A DNA stretch of 64,000 nucleotides, taken from assembly GCF_009905535.1 (NCBI RefSeq), contig NZ_JAAALA010000019.1:1-64000 (forward strand). The letters run 5' to 3'. The notes below the pieces were generated by a model, which was given only the letters and a program-made list of their open reading frames with translations, did not search any database and was not told the DNA's origin. A program made the position numbers and the translations under genes. Shown one piece after another: positions 33,843-43,378 of the stretch. Each line of letters opens with the position of its first letter. Within the stretch, counting starts at the first letter, position 1. This stretch comes from Caulobacter sp. SLTY (GTDB lineage Bacteria > Pseudomonadota > Alphaproteobacteria > Caulobacterales > Caulobacteraceae).

Positions 33843-34769
33843 CTAGCCGATGGCGCCGAAACACCAGGCCAGGATGGACTTCTGAGCGTGGATCCGGTTT
33901 TCCGCCTCATCCCAGACCAGGGAGCGGGGTCCATCCAGCACCTCGTCGGTGACTTCCTCGCCCCGGTGGGCGGGCAGGCAGTGCATGAACTTCGCCCCCG
34001 GCGCCGCCTTGTCCATCAGGGCGTCATCGACCTGATAGGCTTCGAAGGCGTCAAGGCGGGCTTCCCCGTCGGTGTCGCCCATCGATACCCAGGTATCGGA
34101 GACGACGCACTGGGCGCCGGCCACCGCCGCGACCGGATCGTCGGTCATGGTCACCCATTCCGCCCCACGCGCCAGGTCGTGGATGTCGGGATGATACTGC
34201 GGCGGACAGGCGATCTGCAGCTTGAACCGGAACTTGGCCGCCGCCTGGATGAAGGTCGAGCAGACGTTATTGCCGTCCCCGATCCAGGCGATGGTCTGGC
34301 CCTCAACTCGGCCGAGGTGTTCCTCGAAGGTCAGAAGGTCGGCCATGATCTGGCAGGGGTGGCTCTTGTCGGTCAGGCCGTTGACCACCGGCACGCTGCT
34401 GTACTGGGCAAAGCGCTGGACGTCCTCGTGGTTGTTGGCGCGGATCATCACCGCGTCCACCATGCGCGACAGCACCCGGGCGGTATCCTCGATCGTCTCC
34501 CCGCGTCCCAGCTGCATATCCGAGGCGGTTGAGATCAGGGTCGAGCCGCCGAGCTGGGTCATGCCCGCGTCGAAGCTGAAGCGGGTGCGGGTCGAGTGCT
34601 TCTCGAAGATCATCGCCAGGCGACGGCCCTTGCCCGGCGCGTCGTGGTCGACCATGCCAGTGGTCCAGCCCTTGCGGCTGGCCTTGCGGGTATGCGCGTC
34701 GTCGAGGATGGTCCGCAGGACCTCCGGCTCAAGCTTCCAGAGATCGATAAAGTGGCGCAACTGGCTCAT
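33843..34769 (-). CDS. argF: Ornithine carbamoyltransferase
   Basis: ArgF makes citrulline from ornithine and carbamoyl phosphate in arginine synthesis. The 308-residue product has the carbamoyl-phosphate motif STRTRFSF near residue 59 and [11 protein letters not shown] near 134. It also has the ornithine-side SMG loop ([12 protein letters not shown]) and [11 protein letters not shown] near 265. Its ATG overlaps the argD stop (ATGA), so argD-argF is an operon. A terminator-like stem lies in the convergent gap. Confidence 0.97.
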   Translation of the reverse strand: MSQLRHFIDLWKLEPEVLRTILDDAHTRKASRKGWTTGMVDHDAPGKGRRLAMIFEKHSTRTRFSFDAGMTQLGGSTLISTASDMQLGRGETIEDTARVLSRMVDAVMIRANNHEDVQRFAQYSSVPVVNGLTDKSHPCQIMADLLTFEEHLGRVEGQTIAWIGDGNNVCSTFIQAAAKFRFKLQIACPPQYHPDIHDLARGAEWVTMTDDPVAAVAGAQCVVSDTWVSMGDTDGEARLDAFEAYQVDDALMDKAAPGAKFMHCLPAHRGEEVTDEVLDGPRSLVWDEAENRIHAQKSILAWCFGAIG

Positions 34770-35983
34770 GCCGCCGCCTTCGCCCGGACGGCCTCGCAGG
34801 CCTTTTCCAGCTTCTGGACGGCCTCGCGCGCCTCTTCCTGGGTGATCAGCAGCGAGGGCAGCAGCCGCACCAGGTTGTCCCCGCCGCCGGCCACCAGCAG
34901 GCCCTGGTCGCGCGCGATGCCCATGAACTCGCGGTTGTTGGGGATCAGCTTGAGGCCGATCAGCAGGCCCTTGCCGCGGATCTCGCTGATCACGTCCGGA
35001 TAGCGGTCGAGCAGGCCTGACAGCTGCTGGACGAAATAGCCGGCCACCTCGCGCACATGCTCCAGGGTCTCGGGCTTGGCGATCTCATTGAACGCCGCCA
35101 GCCCCACCGCCATGGCCAGCGGGTTGCCGCCGAAAGTGGACCCATGAACGCCCACGGTCATGCCCTTGGCGGCTTCCGCCGAGGCCAGGCAGGCCCCGAC
35201 GGGGAAGCCGCCGCCGAGCGCCTTGGCCACGCACATGATGTCCGGCGCGGCGTCCTCGGCCCATTCGTGGGCGAACAGCTTGCCGGTGCGGCCCATGCCG
35301 CACTGGACCTCGTCGAAGATGACCAGCACGCCATGCTCGCGGGTCAGGGCCCGCAGGCCACGCAGGCAGACTTCCGGCATGGCGCGCGCACCGCCCTCGC
35401 CCTGCACCGGCTCGACGATGATCGCCGCCGTAGTGGGGTCGGCGATGGCCGCCTTGATTGCCTCGTGGTCGCCCCAGGTCAGCTGTTTGTAATTCTCGAG
35501 CCGGGGACCGAAGCCCTCGACGTAGCTGGGGTTACCGGCCGCGTTGATGGCGGCATAGGAGCGGCCGTGGAAGCTTCCATCGAAGCCCCAGATGACCACA
35601 CGCTCGGGGTTGCCGTTGGCCGTGTGGTACTTGCGCGCGGTCTTCAGGGCGCACTCGATGGCCTCGGTGCCGCTGTTGGTGAAGAACACCACGTCGGCGA
35701 AGGTCTCGGCGCACAGTCGCTCGGCCAGCTTTTCCTGGCCGGGGATGCGGAAGATGTTGGAGGTGTGCCAGAGCTTCTCGCCCTGCTCCTTCAGCGCCGC
35801 GACCAGTGTGGGATGGCAGTGGCCCAGACCGTTGGTGGCGATGCCCGCCACGCAGTCGAGGTACTCTCGCCCGTCCTCGTCCCAAAGTCGGACGCCCTCG
35901 CCTCGCGCGACGGCCAGCGGGGCGCGGTTGTAGACGCCCATGATGTGGTCGTTGACGGGCGTGACGGACGTCGGGCTGGACAA
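34766..35983 (-). CDS. argD: Acetylornithine/succinyldiaminopimelate aminotransferase
   Basis: A PLP enzyme of arginine (and probably lysine) synthesis, 405 residues. It shows [33 protein letters not shown] (the PLP phosphate region), [13 protein letters not shown] and the Schiff-base lysine in [14 protein letters not shown] near residue 256. The best start is a TTG at 35983, five to six bases after GGGAGG; downstream GTG codons would cut conserved sequence only slightly. It is first in the argDF operon. Confidence 0.95.
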   Translation of the reverse strand: MSSPTSVTPVNDHIMGVYNRAPLAVARGEGVRLWDEDGREYLDCVAGIATNGLGHCHPTLVAALKEQGEKLWHTSNIFRIPGQEKLAERLCAETFADVVFFTNSGTEAIECALKTARKYHTANGNPERVVIWGFDGSFHGRSYAAINAAGNPSYVEGFGPRLENYKQLTWGDHEAIKAAIADPTTAAIIVEPVQGEGGARAMPEVCLRGLRALTREHGVLVIFDEVQCGMGRTGKLFAHEWAEDAAPDIMCVAKALGGGFPVGACLASAEAAKGMTVGVHGSTFGGNPLAMAVGLAAFNEIAKPETLEHVREVAGYFVQQLSGLLDRYPDVISEIRGKGLLIGLKLIPNNREFMGIARDQGLLVAGGGDNLVRLLPSLLITQEEAREAVQKLEKACEAVRAKAAA

Positions 35984-36084
35984 GGTTGCCTCCCAAAAGT
36001 GAAGGCCCCGCAGCGGGATTCGCGGCGGGACCGGAAGGCTTTGCGTTGTCGCGGCGGACCGCCGAAATGTCAATGATTTCGGGG

Positions 36085-36951
36085 CTATTCCGCCGCGTCG
36101 ACCGCCGTCACCAGCTGAACCGCCAGACGCCCGGCCAACTCGACCGTCTTGGGGTCAACCGCTGACAGGGTGTCCTTGTCGGTGTGGATCTGCGCCAGCA
36201 CGCCGGGAACGAACCCCTCGGCGAGGCCGGAGTCCTTGCCAGCGTTCATGAACAGCCACAGCTGGTGAACGTCCTTCTGGCCCATGATGCTGAAGGAGGT
36301 CTCGGGAATGCCCTTGGCCCGGAAGGCCAGATAGTCGCTCGGCGGGTAGACCGGAAAGCTGACGCAGTCGGTCTTCGCCGCCGCGCAGGCCCTGCGCACG
36401 GCGGCCGACAGGGCCGGATCCTTCGGCTCGGAGAAGAAGGGGGTGTTGCCGAAGGCGTTGACGTCGAAGTTGATCACCGCCGCCACACGGCCGGCGTCCG
36501 GCCCGGCGGCATAGGCCTTGGCGCCGATCAGGCCCAGTTCCTCCTGGTCGAAGAAGATGACCCGCAGGCGATGCTTCAGCTTCTGGCCTTTAAGGACCTT
36601 GGCCGCCTGGATGATGCCGACCACCGAGGCGGCGTTGTCCACCACCCCTTCGACCATCTTGCCGTCCTTGAGGAACACCGCATCGTAGTGGGCGGTCAGG
36701 AGGATGTCCTTGTCGCCTGAGCCGATGGTGACCACGACGTTGTAGCCTTTCGCCGGCTTGCCCTTGGCCCCGCCGTCGAAGGTCTGGATCTCGTAGGACA
36801 GGCCCTCGCGCTTGAGCAGAGCTTCGAGCGCCTTGAGCCGCCCGGGTTGGTCTGGCTGGATGAAGGTCGCCACATCCTCGATCGTGCCGGCGCTGGCCGG
36901 ACCCGCGACCAGGGCGATGACCCCGGCCAGAACAGCTGCCAATCGACGCAT
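36085..36951 (-). CDS. Exported M28-family zinc peptidase
   Basis: A 288-residue secreted peptidase with a signal peptide (RRLAAVLAGVIALVAGPASA). The five di-zinc ligands of M28 are visible: His in TAHYDAV, Asp in VVDNAASVVG, the base and metal Glu pair in FDQEELGLIG, Asp in INFDVNAFG and His in QIHTDKD. It probably releases N-terminal amino acids in the periplasm. GGGGGAGG precedes the ATG. Confidence 0.92.
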   Translation of the reverse strand: MRRLAAVLAGVIALVAGPASAGTIEDVATFIQPDQPGRLKALEALLKREGLSYEIQTFDGGAKGKPAKGYNVVVTIGSGDKDILLTAHYDAVFLKDGKMVEGVVDNAASVVGIIQAAKVLKGQKLKHRLRVIFFDQEELGLIGAKAYAAGPDAGRVAAVINFDVNAFGNTPFFSEPKDPALSAAVRRACAAAKTDCVSFPVYPPSDYLAFRAKGIPETSFSIMGQKDVHQLWLFMNAGKDSGLAEGFVPGVLAQIHTDKDTLSAVDPKTVELAGRLAVQLVTAVDAAE

Positions 36952-36996
36952 GAAGGCCTCCCCCGTTTCGAGGAGGACAGGCTTACGCGGCGCGGA

Positions 36997-37818
36997 TCAG
37001 GTCTTCAACCGCCAGCCGGCCCGGAACAGCAGCCAGCAGGTCACCGCCAGCACCACGACCAGCCCCGCGGTCATGAGCACCCCGGCCAGCAGGCTGCCGT
37101 CGGCGTGACCGATGAAGCCGTAGCGGAAGCCATCGATCAGATAGAAGAAGGGGTTGAAATGGCTGGCCGTGCGGAACGGCTCTGGCAGCTTGTCGACCAG
37201 GTAGAAGGTGCCGGACAGGAAGGTCATCGGCATGATCAGGAAGTTGGTGATCGCCGCCAGGTGGTCGAACTTCTCCGACCACAGCCCGGTCAGGATGCCA
37301 ACGAAGCCCAGGATCAGCGAGGCGCCGACCCCGTAGAAGACGATCGCCCAGGGCTGGGCGAAGGTCATGTGGGTGTTGGGCAGGAACGCCACCACCAAGG
37401 CGGTCACGAACCCGACCACCACACCCCGCGTCGCGGCGCCCAGGCTGAACGCCGCCACCTGTTCCAGCGGCGACAGCGGCGGGGTCATGAAGTCCGGCGT
37501 CAGCCCCATCATCTTGGCCTGCAACAGGCTGGAGCTGCTGTTGGCGAAGGCGTTGTTGAGGATGGTCATCATGATCAGGCCCGGCGCGACGAAGGTTGCG
37601 AAGGCCACCCCGTGGATCGGTGGGGCGGCGCCGCGCACGGCGACCACGAACACCATCATGTAGAGCAGGCTGGTCACCACCGGGGCCGCCACCGTCTGCA
37701 TCCCCACCTTCCAGAACCGCCGCACCTCCTTGAGGTACAGGGTGTAGAAGCCCGTCCAGTTGAAGCCTGCGTAGTCGCGCGGCGCCGGCGGCGTGGGAGC
37801 GGTGACGGTGTCCTTCAT
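36997..37818 (-). CDS. ABC-2-type transport permease
   Basis: A 273-residue inner-membrane permease with six predicted helices. The ABC-2 signature region reads MTFLSGTFYLVDKLPEPFRT (near 195-215), followed by NPFFYLIDGFRYGFIGHAD. No ATPase gene adjoins it here, so its partner must be encoded elsewhere or shared. It resembles the YadH/NodJ group of exporters. The ATG at 37818 follows TAGGGG; a frame to 37884 exists but overlaps the gcrA control region. Confidence 0.88.
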   Translation of the reverse strand: MKDTVTAPTPPAPRDYAGFNWTGFYTLYLKEVRRFWKVGMQTVAAPVVTSLLYMMVFVVAVRGAAPPIHGVAFATFVAPGLIMMTILNNAFANSSSSLLQAKMMGLTPDFMTPPLSPLEQVAAFSLGAATRGVVVGFVTALVVAFLPNTHMTFAQPWAIVFYGVGASLILGFVGILTGLWSEKFDHLAAITNFLIMPMTFLSGTFYLVDKLPEPFRTASHFNPFFYLIDGFRYGFIGHADGSLLAGVLMTAGLVVVLAVTCWLLFRAGWRLKT

Positions 37819-37885
37819 GGCCCCTAGGTGCGCGCGCCGGGGCCGTTCCGCAAGACACCGGGCGCATGACCGTTCCGCGAACACC

Positions 37886-37951
37886 GATTCAATATCTTGA
37901 TCCTGTGGATGGAATCACCGCCACCCATTGTATGCCTTAACAAAAGGTTTA
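37886..37951 (+). promoter_or_regulatory. gcrA control region: CtrA-, DnaA- and CcrM-type sites
   Basis: Upstream of gcrA lie two GANTC methylation sites (GATTC 37886-37890, GAATC 37912-37916). A DnaA-box-like TGTGGATGG (37904-37912, two mismatches to TGTGGATAA) touches the second. A CtrA-like TTAA-N7-TTTA (37937-37951; consensus TTAA-N7-TTAA) follows. In Caulobacter crescentus gcrA is activated by DnaA, repressed by CtrA and affected by methylation; the same inputs appear encoded here. Confidence 0.65.
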
Positions 37952-38053
37952 CGATATCTGGTAGTGGGCCGGTCGAAACCGCCACACCAACACAAGATAT
38001 GGGGTTGATCCGTGTGGGGCGGATTCGCCCCGCCTCAGACCAAGGGGTTGCTT

Positions 38054-38572
38054 ATGGGCTGGACCGACGAACGCGTGGATGTTCTCAAGAAGCTGTGGCT
38101 GGACGGGCTGTCAGCCAGTCAGATCGCCAAACAGCTGGGCGGGGTGACCCGAAACGCCGTGATCGGCAAGGTCCACCGCCTGGGCCTCTCCGGCCGCGCC
38201 GCGCCGAGCCAGCCCGCTCGCCCGGTGTTCAAGGCCCCGCGCCCGACCCGCCCGGTTCCGGCCGCGCCGTCGATCCCGCGCCGCCTGGCCGAGCCGGTCG
38301 CCGCCGCGCCCTCCGCCGCCCCGACGCCTCCGCCCGTCCCCGCGCTGCGGGTCGAGGAGCCCGGCACGGCCACCGTGCTGACCCTGGGCGCCCACATGTG
38401 CAAGTGGCCGATCGGCGATCCCTCCAGCGACGAATTCACCTTCTGCGGCCGCCGGGCGAGCGAGAGCCCCTACTGCGTCGAGCACGCCCGGGTGGCCTAC
38501 CAGCCGGCCCAGACCGGCAAGAAGAAGGCCGGGCCGAACGAACTGGCCCGCTCGCTGCGGCGCTACATCTAA
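38054..38572 (+). CDS. gcrA: Cell-cycle regulator GcrA
   Basis: GcrA binds sigma-70 RNA polymerase and activates promoters carrying CcrM-methylated GANTC sites during S phase. The 172-residue product has the N-terminal HTH domain ([20 protein letters not shown], then [19 protein letters not shown] and [10 protein letters not shown]). A Pro/Ala linker of about 70 residues follows. The C-terminal sigma-interacting region contains the conserved CKWPIGDP near 116 and [19 protein letters not shown] near 132-150. The ATG at 38054 follows a control region with CtrA-, DnaA- and methylation-type sites. Found only in Alphaproteobacteria. Confidence 0.97.
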   Translation: MGWTDERVDVLKKLWLDGLSASQIAKQLGGVTRNAVIGKVHRLGLSGRAAPSQPARPVFKAPRPTRPVPAAPSIPRRLAEPVAAAPSAAPTPPPVPALRVEEPGTATVLTLGAHMCKWPIGDPSSDEFTFCGRRASESPYCVEHARVAYQPAQTGKKKAGPNELARSLRRYI

Positions 38573-38597
38573 GCTTCCGTTCCGATCTCGGGGGAGC

Positions 38598-38630
38598 AAG
38601 GGGCGGGGGCCACGGGTCCCCGCCCTTTTT
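38598..38630 (+). terminator. Intrinsic terminator of gcrA
   Basis: GGGCGGGG (38601-38608) pairs with CCCCGCCC (38618-38625), extended by A-T pairs, and is followed by TTTTT at 38626-38630. Confidence 0.88.
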
Positions 38631-38642
38631 CGTTCAGCGGAG

Positions 38643-39008
38643 TCAACGCGCTCCGGAGAACTCGCCCTTGCGGCCGGCGGCGTCGACGCCGCCCGACATC
38701 GTCGCGCCCCTTACCGTTCCCGAGTAGGTCACGTCGAACTTCTGACCCATGAAGTCCGACCCATAGGTCCAGACCACACGGTCGCCGGTGATCTTGCCGG
38801 ACTTGATCGGGTGAGGCTTGTTGGTCCCGCCGTCGAAACAGGTCCCGCCCAGGCTGTCGCCGGACCGGGTGAAGCGGCAGGTGAGGGTGAAGCCGAAACT
38901 CTGCACCTTGCCTTTCAGCTTCCATGTTCCGGCCACGGGATCACCTTGGGCTTGGGCGGCGGAGCCCAGCATCAGCAGGGCGGCGAGGGAGAGGGCTGCG
39001 GCTTTCAT
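38643..39008 (-). CDS. Small exported protein of unknown function
   Basis: A 121-residue protein with a signal peptide ([20 protein letters not shown]). The mature part of about 100 residues is beta-rich: [20 protein letters not shown], a Cys pair (TCRF and GTCFDGG), [20 protein letters not shown], then [19 protein letters not shown]. The repeated beta strands and the GTWK start resemble small lipocalin-like or DUF-type barrel proteins. No function is assigned. It lies between the gcrA terminator and the divergent xseA. Confidence 0.72.
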   Translation of the reverse strand: MKAAALSLAALLMLGSAAQAQGDPVAGTWKLKGKVQSFGFTLTCRFTRSGDSLGGTCFDGGTNKPHPIKSGKITGDRVVWTYGSDFMGQKFDVTYSGTVRGATMSGGVDAAGRKGEFSGAR

Positions 39009-39074
39009 GCTGATAGACCTAGATCGACCGGCAACGGTTTCCAGCGACTCGGTCGGCGCGCTAGGCTCCCAGGC

Positions 39075-40643
39075 GTGACCGACGCCCCCACCACCAACGC
39101 ACAGGCCTATTCCGTCTCGGAACTGGCTTTCGCCCTCAAGCGCACCCTAGAGGACGCCTACGGCTTCGTCCGCCTGCGCGGGGAGCTCTCCAAGGTCACC
39201 CACCATTCCAGCGGCCACGTCTATCTGACCCTCAAGGACGATAAAGCCGCCCTCGACGGCGTTGTCTGGAAGGGCAGCGTCAAGAACCTCTCCATCCGGC
39301 CCGAGCAGGGGATGGAGGTGATTGTTACCGGCCGGATCACGACCTTTCCGGCCGGCAGCCGATACCAGATCGTCATCGAGACCATGGAAGCCGCCGGCAT
39401 CGGCGCCCTGCTGGCCCAACTCGAACGGCTGAAGGCCAAGCTCGCCGACGAGGGCCTGTTCCGGCCCGAACGCAAGCGACCGATCCCCGCCATGCCGGCC
39501 GTGGTCGGGGTGATCACCAGCCCAACCGGGGCGGTGATCCGCGACATCCTGCACCGCATCCGCGACCGCTGGCCCTGCCGGGTCGTGGTCTGGCCGGTGG
39601 TTGTGCAGGGTGATGCGGCAGCGGGTCAGGTGGCGGCCGCGATCAAGGCTTTCAACGCCCTGGAGGCCGGCGGGGCCATTCCGCGGCCTGACGTTTTGAT
39701 CGTCGCCCGGGGCGGCGGTTCGGTGGAGGACCTCTGGCCGTTCAACGACGAGACCCTGGCCCGCACGGTGGCGGCCGGGACCATCCCCCTGATCAGCGCC
39801 GTCGGGCACGAGACCGACACGACCCTGATCGACTTCGTCTCCGATCGCCGGGCGCCGACCCCGACCGCCGCGGCCGAGATGGCCACCCCGGTGCTGGCCG
39901 AACTGCGCGCGGCGCTGGCCGGGCTGGACCAGCGGCTGGTCCGGTGCAGCGGCCGGCTGATCGAGGACCGTCGCACCCGGCTGGCCGCGTCGGCCCGGGG
40001 CCTCCCCCGCCCCGCCGACCTGACCGCCGCCGCCGGCCAGCGGCTCGACTATGCCGCCAGTCATCTCGCCGCCGGCCTGCGGCGCAATCTGGACCTCCAC
40101 GCCCGCCAACTGGCGGAAACCGCCTCGCCCCTGCGCCCGACGCTGCTGCAACGGCGCGCCGATCTGGGTCGCCAGTCGCTCGAGACCCTCGGCCGCCGGC
40201 TGGATGCGGCGATGAAGCGGGCGTCGGACACCACCGAGCTGACCCGGCGGCTGGAGGATGCCGCGCGTCGGATGGGAAGCTGCCTGCGCAAGGCGGTGAG
40301 CGACCGGGGCCAGCGGCTGGTGTCGCTGGACGCCGAGCGCCGGCTGAAGAACAGCATGGGCAAGGCCATCCAGGACAGCGCCCGCCGTCTCGAAAGCCTG
40401 AACAAGCTGCGCCTGTCGCTCGATCCCAAGCGGCCCCTGCGCATGGGGTTCGCCCTGGTCACCCGCCCGGACGGCTCGATCGTGCGGCATGGGGTGGGCC
40501 TTGAGGCCGGAGAAACCGTCGGCCTGATGTTCGAGGACGTCACCCGCCAGGCGGTGATCGACGGCGAGACTGGACGGGCGGCGCCCAAGCCGGTGGCGAA
40601 GAAGGCCGCAACCCCGTCCTCGCAACAGGGTGATCTGTTCTGA
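39075..40643 (+). CDS. xseA: Exodeoxyribonuclease VII large subunit
   Basis: XseA with XseB degrades single-stranded DNA in repair. The 522-residue product has an N-terminal OB domain ([40 protein letters not shown]). The catalytic domain carries [38 protein letters not shown] (in parts) and [16 protein letters not shown] long helical region with repeated basic heptads and a C-terminal beta tail follow. The start is the GTG at 39075; a longer frame would run into the divergent gene. xseB is not seen nearby. Confidence 0.95.
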   Translation: MTDAPTTNAQAYSVSELAFALKRTLEDAYGFVRLRGELSKVTHHSSGHVYLTLKDDKAALDGVVWKGSVKNLSIRPEQGMEVIVTGRITTFPAGSRYQIVIETMEAAGIGALLAQLERLKAKLADEGLFRPERKRPIPAMPAVVGVITSPTGAVIRDILHRIRDRWPCRVVVWPVVVQGDAAAGQVAAAIKAFNALEAGGAIPRPDVLIVARGGGSVEDLWPFNDETLARTVAAGTIPLISAVGHETDTTLIDFVSDRRAPTPTAAAEMATPVLAELRAALAGLDQRLVRCSGRLIEDRRTRLAASARGLPRPADLTAAAGQRLDYAASHLAAGLRRNLDLHARQLAETASPLRPTLLQRRADLGRQSLETLGRRLDAAMKRASDTTELTRRLEDAARRMGSCLRKAVSDRGQRLVSLDAERRLKNSMGKAIQDSARRLESLNKLRLSLDPKRPLRMGFALVTRPDGSIVRHGVGLEAGETVGLMFEDVTRQAVIDGETGRAAPKPVAKKAATPSSQQGDLF

Positions 40644-40690
40644 GGGGTGTGAGGTTGGCCCCCGCCCCGCCAGGCGCTACATTGCCTGCC

Positions 40691-40906
40691 ATGAACGCCT
40701 TCGACCGCGACATGGGCCGTGAGCTCGCGCACCTTCACTACGGCGACGGGGAATTCGCCGTCCTCAAGCATGGCCAGCATGTGATCTGCGCGGTCAGCGG
40801 GGTGAAGATTCCGCTGGAAGCGCTGCGCTACTGGAGCCCGGAGCATCAGGAAGCCTATGCCGGGCCGGCCGAGGCGCTGAAGCGGTGGAAGGACCTGAAC
40901 CCCTGA
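40691..40906 (+). CDS. DUF2093-family small protein
   Basis: A 71-residue alphaproteobacterial protein (DUF2093, PF09866): AHLHYGDGEFAVLKHGQHVI, CAVSGVKIPLEALRYWSPEH, QEAYAGPAEALKRW. The single strand-rich domain has one Cys and no known activity. It follows xseA by 47 bases, a common pairing in this class. Its 3' end overlaps the M23 peptidase start by 22 bases. Confidence 0.88.
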   Translation: MNAFDRDMGRELAHLHYGDGEFAVLKHGQHVICAVSGVKIPLEALRYWSPEHQEAYAGPAEALKRWKDLNP

Positions 40907-41742
40907 ACCGGCGGGGTGTCCTGCTGGGCGTCGCGACCGCGGGTCTCGCGGGGCCGACGCTCGCCGCGCCGCCATCCTTGCGGCTGAGTGGGGTTCAGCG
41001 GCAGGGCGGGTTCGTATTCGGGCGCACCGCGCCGCGTGCCGACATCTGGCTCGACGACGAGGCCATCGGCCGAGCTTCGGGTAGCGGGCTGTTCGTGATC
41101 GGCTTCGACCGGGATGCGCCGCCCAGTCAGACCCTGCGGGTCTCCACGGCCGGCGGGGCGGCGAGTCATCTGCTCAACGTCATCCCCGGCGAGTTCGACG
41201 TGCAGCGTATCGACGGCCTGCCCCAGAGCCAGGTCAGCCCGGACGATCCGGCCCTGCTGGCCAGGATCCGCCAGCAGAACGAGCTGAAGGTCGCCGCTCT
41301 GGCCAGCCGGGTCGACACCGAGGACTTCCGGGGCGGCTTCGCTACGCCGTTGCCCGAGGGCAGCTGGCGGCGGACGGGCCGGTTCGGCGGCCAGCGGATC
41401 CTTAACGGCGAGCCCAAGCGGCCCCATTACGGCACCGACCTGGCCGCGCCGAAGGGCACGGCCATCCTTGCCCCGGCCGGCGGGGTGGTCAGCATGGCGG
41501 CCAGCGGGATGCATTTCGAAGGCGGGCTGACCATGATCGACCACGGCCAGGGCCTGGTCAGCATCTACCTGCACCAGTCGCGCTTGCTGGTCGCGACCGG
41601 AGACCGGGTCGAGCGGGGCCAGAAGATCGGCGAGGTGGGGGCCACCGGCCGCGCGACCGGTCCGCACCTTTGCTGGCGTATGACCTGGCGGGCCCGGCAT
41701 CTGGACCCCATGCTGATGGTCGGAGTGACGGCGCCAGCCTGA
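40885..41742 (+). CDS. M23-family (LytM-like) peptidase with altered zinc motif
   Basis: The 285-residue protein has a Tat-like signal near residues 8-28 (NRRGVLLGVATAGLAGPTLA) and a C-terminal LytM domain. The first metal motif is intact (HYGTDLAAPKGTAILAPAGG, near 181). The central IDHGQGLVSIYLHQS is normal. The final motif reads GPHLCW instead of the usual GPHLHF, so a Cys takes the place of a zinc-side His. It is either a variant hydrolase of cell-wall peptides or a regulatory LytM. The likely start is the GTG at 40885. Confidence 0.85.
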   Translation: MEGPEPLNRRGVLLGVATAGLAGPTLAAPPSLRLSGVQRQGGFVFGRTAPRADIWLDDEAIGRASGSGLFVIGFDRDAPPSQTLRVSTAGGAASHLLNVIPGEFDVQRIDGLPQSQVSPDDPALLARIRQQNELKVAALASRVDTEDFRGGFATPLPEGSWRRTGRFGGQRILNGEPKRPHYGTDLAAPKGTAILAPAGGVVSMAASGMHFEGGLTMIDHGQGLVSIYLHQSRLLVATGDRVERGQKIGEVGATGRATGPHLCWRMTWRARHLDPMLMVGVTAPA

Positions 41743-41800
41743 CACCAGTGGCGTTCTAAAACGACGATTTCCGCAGCGTCATGCTAAACGTTCCGGTAAC

Positions 41801-41870
41801 GAATCCAGCCTTAATTAAGCGACAAAGGGTCGCGGCACACGCATTACGTGCAAAAATGACGATCCGTCAT
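41801..41870 (+). promoter_or_regulatory. AT-rich control region of the receiver gene
   Basis: In the 155-base gap before the receiver gene I see GAATC (a GANTC site, 41801-41805), TTAATTAA (41811-41818) and CACG-CATTA-CGTG (41838-41850). A perfect ATGACG-ATC-CGTCAT palindrome follows (41856-41870), 27 bases before the ATG. The last is a good operator candidate. Confidence 0.45.
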
Positions 41871-41897
41871 ATTCATCGGGTTCCTGGGGGTCGTCGT

Positions 41898-42380
41898 ATG
41901 GCATTTGGGCTGGAGTCGCTTCGCGTTCTCCTGGTGGATGACAATCCACATATGCGCTCCATCGTCGGGACGATCCTGAAGGGCGTGGGCGTCAGCCAGC
42001 TTCGTGAGGCCCAGGATGGGGCCGACGGTCTGCAGGCCCTGCGCAGCTGGCCGGCCGACGTTGCCATCATCGATTTCCAGATGGAGCCGCTGGACGGGGC
42101 GCAGTTCACCCGCCTGGTCCGTAACTCGCCCGACAGCGCCAACCCCTTCCTGCCAATCATCATGATGACCGGGTTCGCCGACCGCAGCCGCGTGTTCGAA
42201 GCGCGCGACGCCGGGGTGACCGAGATGATCGCCAAGCCGCTGACCGCGCGGGCGATCATGGCCCGCCTCGAGGCGGTGATCATGCGGCCCCGAGATTTCG
42301 TGAGAACCGCCGACTACTTCGGTCCGATCCGGCGGGGGATCGACGATGTGATCGAGCAGAAGCGGGCACTGGTGATTTAG
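41898..42380 (+). CDS. Stand-alone CheY-like response regulator
   Basis: A 160-residue single receiver domain. The acidic pair is in VLLVDDNPHMRSIV near 12-18, the phospho-acceptor Asp in AIIDFQMEPLDG near 60, the Thr in IIMMTGFAD and the Lys in IAKPLTARAIM. A 35-residue tail follows (RPRDFVRTADYFGPIRRGID) that resembles the ending of several alphaproteobacterial CheY-like proteins with a conserved FGP-x-RR. No kinase is adjacent. It overlaps the convergent acyltransferase by four bases. Confidence 0.9.
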   Translation: MAFGLESLRVLLVDDNPHMRSIVGTILKGVGVSQLREAQDGADGLQALRSWPADVAIIDFQMEPLDGAQFTRLVRNSPDSANPFLPIIMMTGFADRSRVFEARDAGVTEMIAKPLTARAIMARLEAVIMRPRDFVRTADYFGPIRRGIDDVIEQKRALVI

Positions 42381-43309
42381 CCCAGACCCTTCGCCGCCAG
42401 TTCCTCGTAGGCCTCCTTGGGCCAGCGGCGGTGGACCCAGAACCATTCGCCCGGCCGCTCGCGCACCCGCTCCTCGACGAAGCGGGTGATGGCGGCGACC
42501 CCAGCCGCGATGTCGGCGGACTTGTCGCCGGTATCCGGGATGGCGATGGGGTCGTGGACCACCGCGCGGAAGCGGGCGCCCTTCAGCCGCTGGACACTCA
42601 TTGGCTGCAGCACCGTTCCGAAGCGCAGCGCCAGACGGCTGGGACCTGGCGCGGCCATCACCTGGCGACCGAAGAAGGGGACGGAAACACCGCCCCGGTT
42701 GAACTTCTGGTCGTTCATCAAGGCGACCGACTCGCCTTTCTTCATCCCCTCGAGCAGCTCGCGAGCCCCATCCCCGCCCTTTGGGGCGAACAGCTGCACG
42801 CCGTAGCGGGCGCGGCTGTCGCGGATGCGTTTGTCGACATAGGGGTTGTTCGCGGCGCGATAGGTCATCTGGCAGACCACCCCGCTGTCGACGATCGCGG
42901 CGGGCATCACCTCCCAGTTGGACAAGTGGCCCGACACGAACACCACCGGCTTTCCGCCGGTGCGGATTTCCTCCATCCGCTCGGCGTTGACCAGCTCAAC
43001 CCGACCCGTGGACGGGCGAATGCGGTCCATCTGCGGAAATTCGAAGACAGTGCGGCCGTTGCTGTCCCACTGTTCCTTGAGGATCTGTCGGCGCCAGGCC
43101 TCGTCTTTTTCCGGAAAGGCCAGGATCAGGTTCTGCCAGGCCAGTTTATGGGTCTTGGTCAGCGGGCCCAGCAGCCGGAACAGAGCCCCGCCGACATCGG
43201 ACGCGAAGTCGGTCGGCATCAGCCGCATCAGGAAGGTGAAGACGTCATAGGCCACCGCCTCGGCGCGCCAGGCGAGGTCCTGACCCCATGAGATACGTTT
43301 GTCACCCAT
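42377..43309 (-). CDS. Lysophospholipid/lipid A acyltransferase (LpxL/HtrB-like)
   Basis: The 310-residue protein belongs to the bacterial lipid A acyltransferase family. It has the catalytic HLSNWE (H-x4-E, VFVSGHLSNWEVMPA near residue 130), then YRAANNPYVDKRI, MNDQKFNRGGVSVPFFGR (in parts) and WFWVHRRWP near the end. The N-terminus carries a weak hydrophobic anchor (DVFTFLMRLMP). It probably adds a secondary acyl chain to lipid A at the inner membrane; which position cannot be told. Confidence 0.88.
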   Translation of the reverse strand: MGDKRISWGQDLAWRAEAVAYDVFTFLMRLMPTDFASDVGGALFRLLGPLTKTHKLAWQNLILAFPEKDEAWRRQILKEQWDSNGRTVFEFPQMDRIRPSTGRVELVNAERMEEIRTGGKPVVFVSGHLSNWEVMPAAIVDSGVVCQMTYRAANNPYVDKRIRDSRARYGVQLFAPKGGDGARELLEGMKKGESVALMNDQKFNRGGVSVPFFGRQVMAAPGPSRLALRFGTVLQPMSVQRLKGARFRAVVHDPIAIPDTGDKSADIAAGVAAITRFVEERVRERPGEWFWVHRRWPKEAYEELAAKGLG

Positions 43310-43362
43310 GCTGGCTAACTATGTGACACGCCCCGGGCGCGCAATGTCGCACCGAATCTCGC

Positions 43363-43378
43363 TTGGCACGCGACATGC
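43363..43378 (+). promoter_or_regulatory. Sigma-54-like promoter TTGGCACG-N4-ATGC
   Basis: TTGGCACG (43363-43370), CGAC, ATGC (43375-43378) matches the -24/-12 consensus TGGCAC-N5-TTGC, with GG and GC separated by exactly ten bases and one mismatch. It lies 70 bases before the XRE regulator ATG. A GAATC site at 43354-43358 is next to it. Confidence 0.4.
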
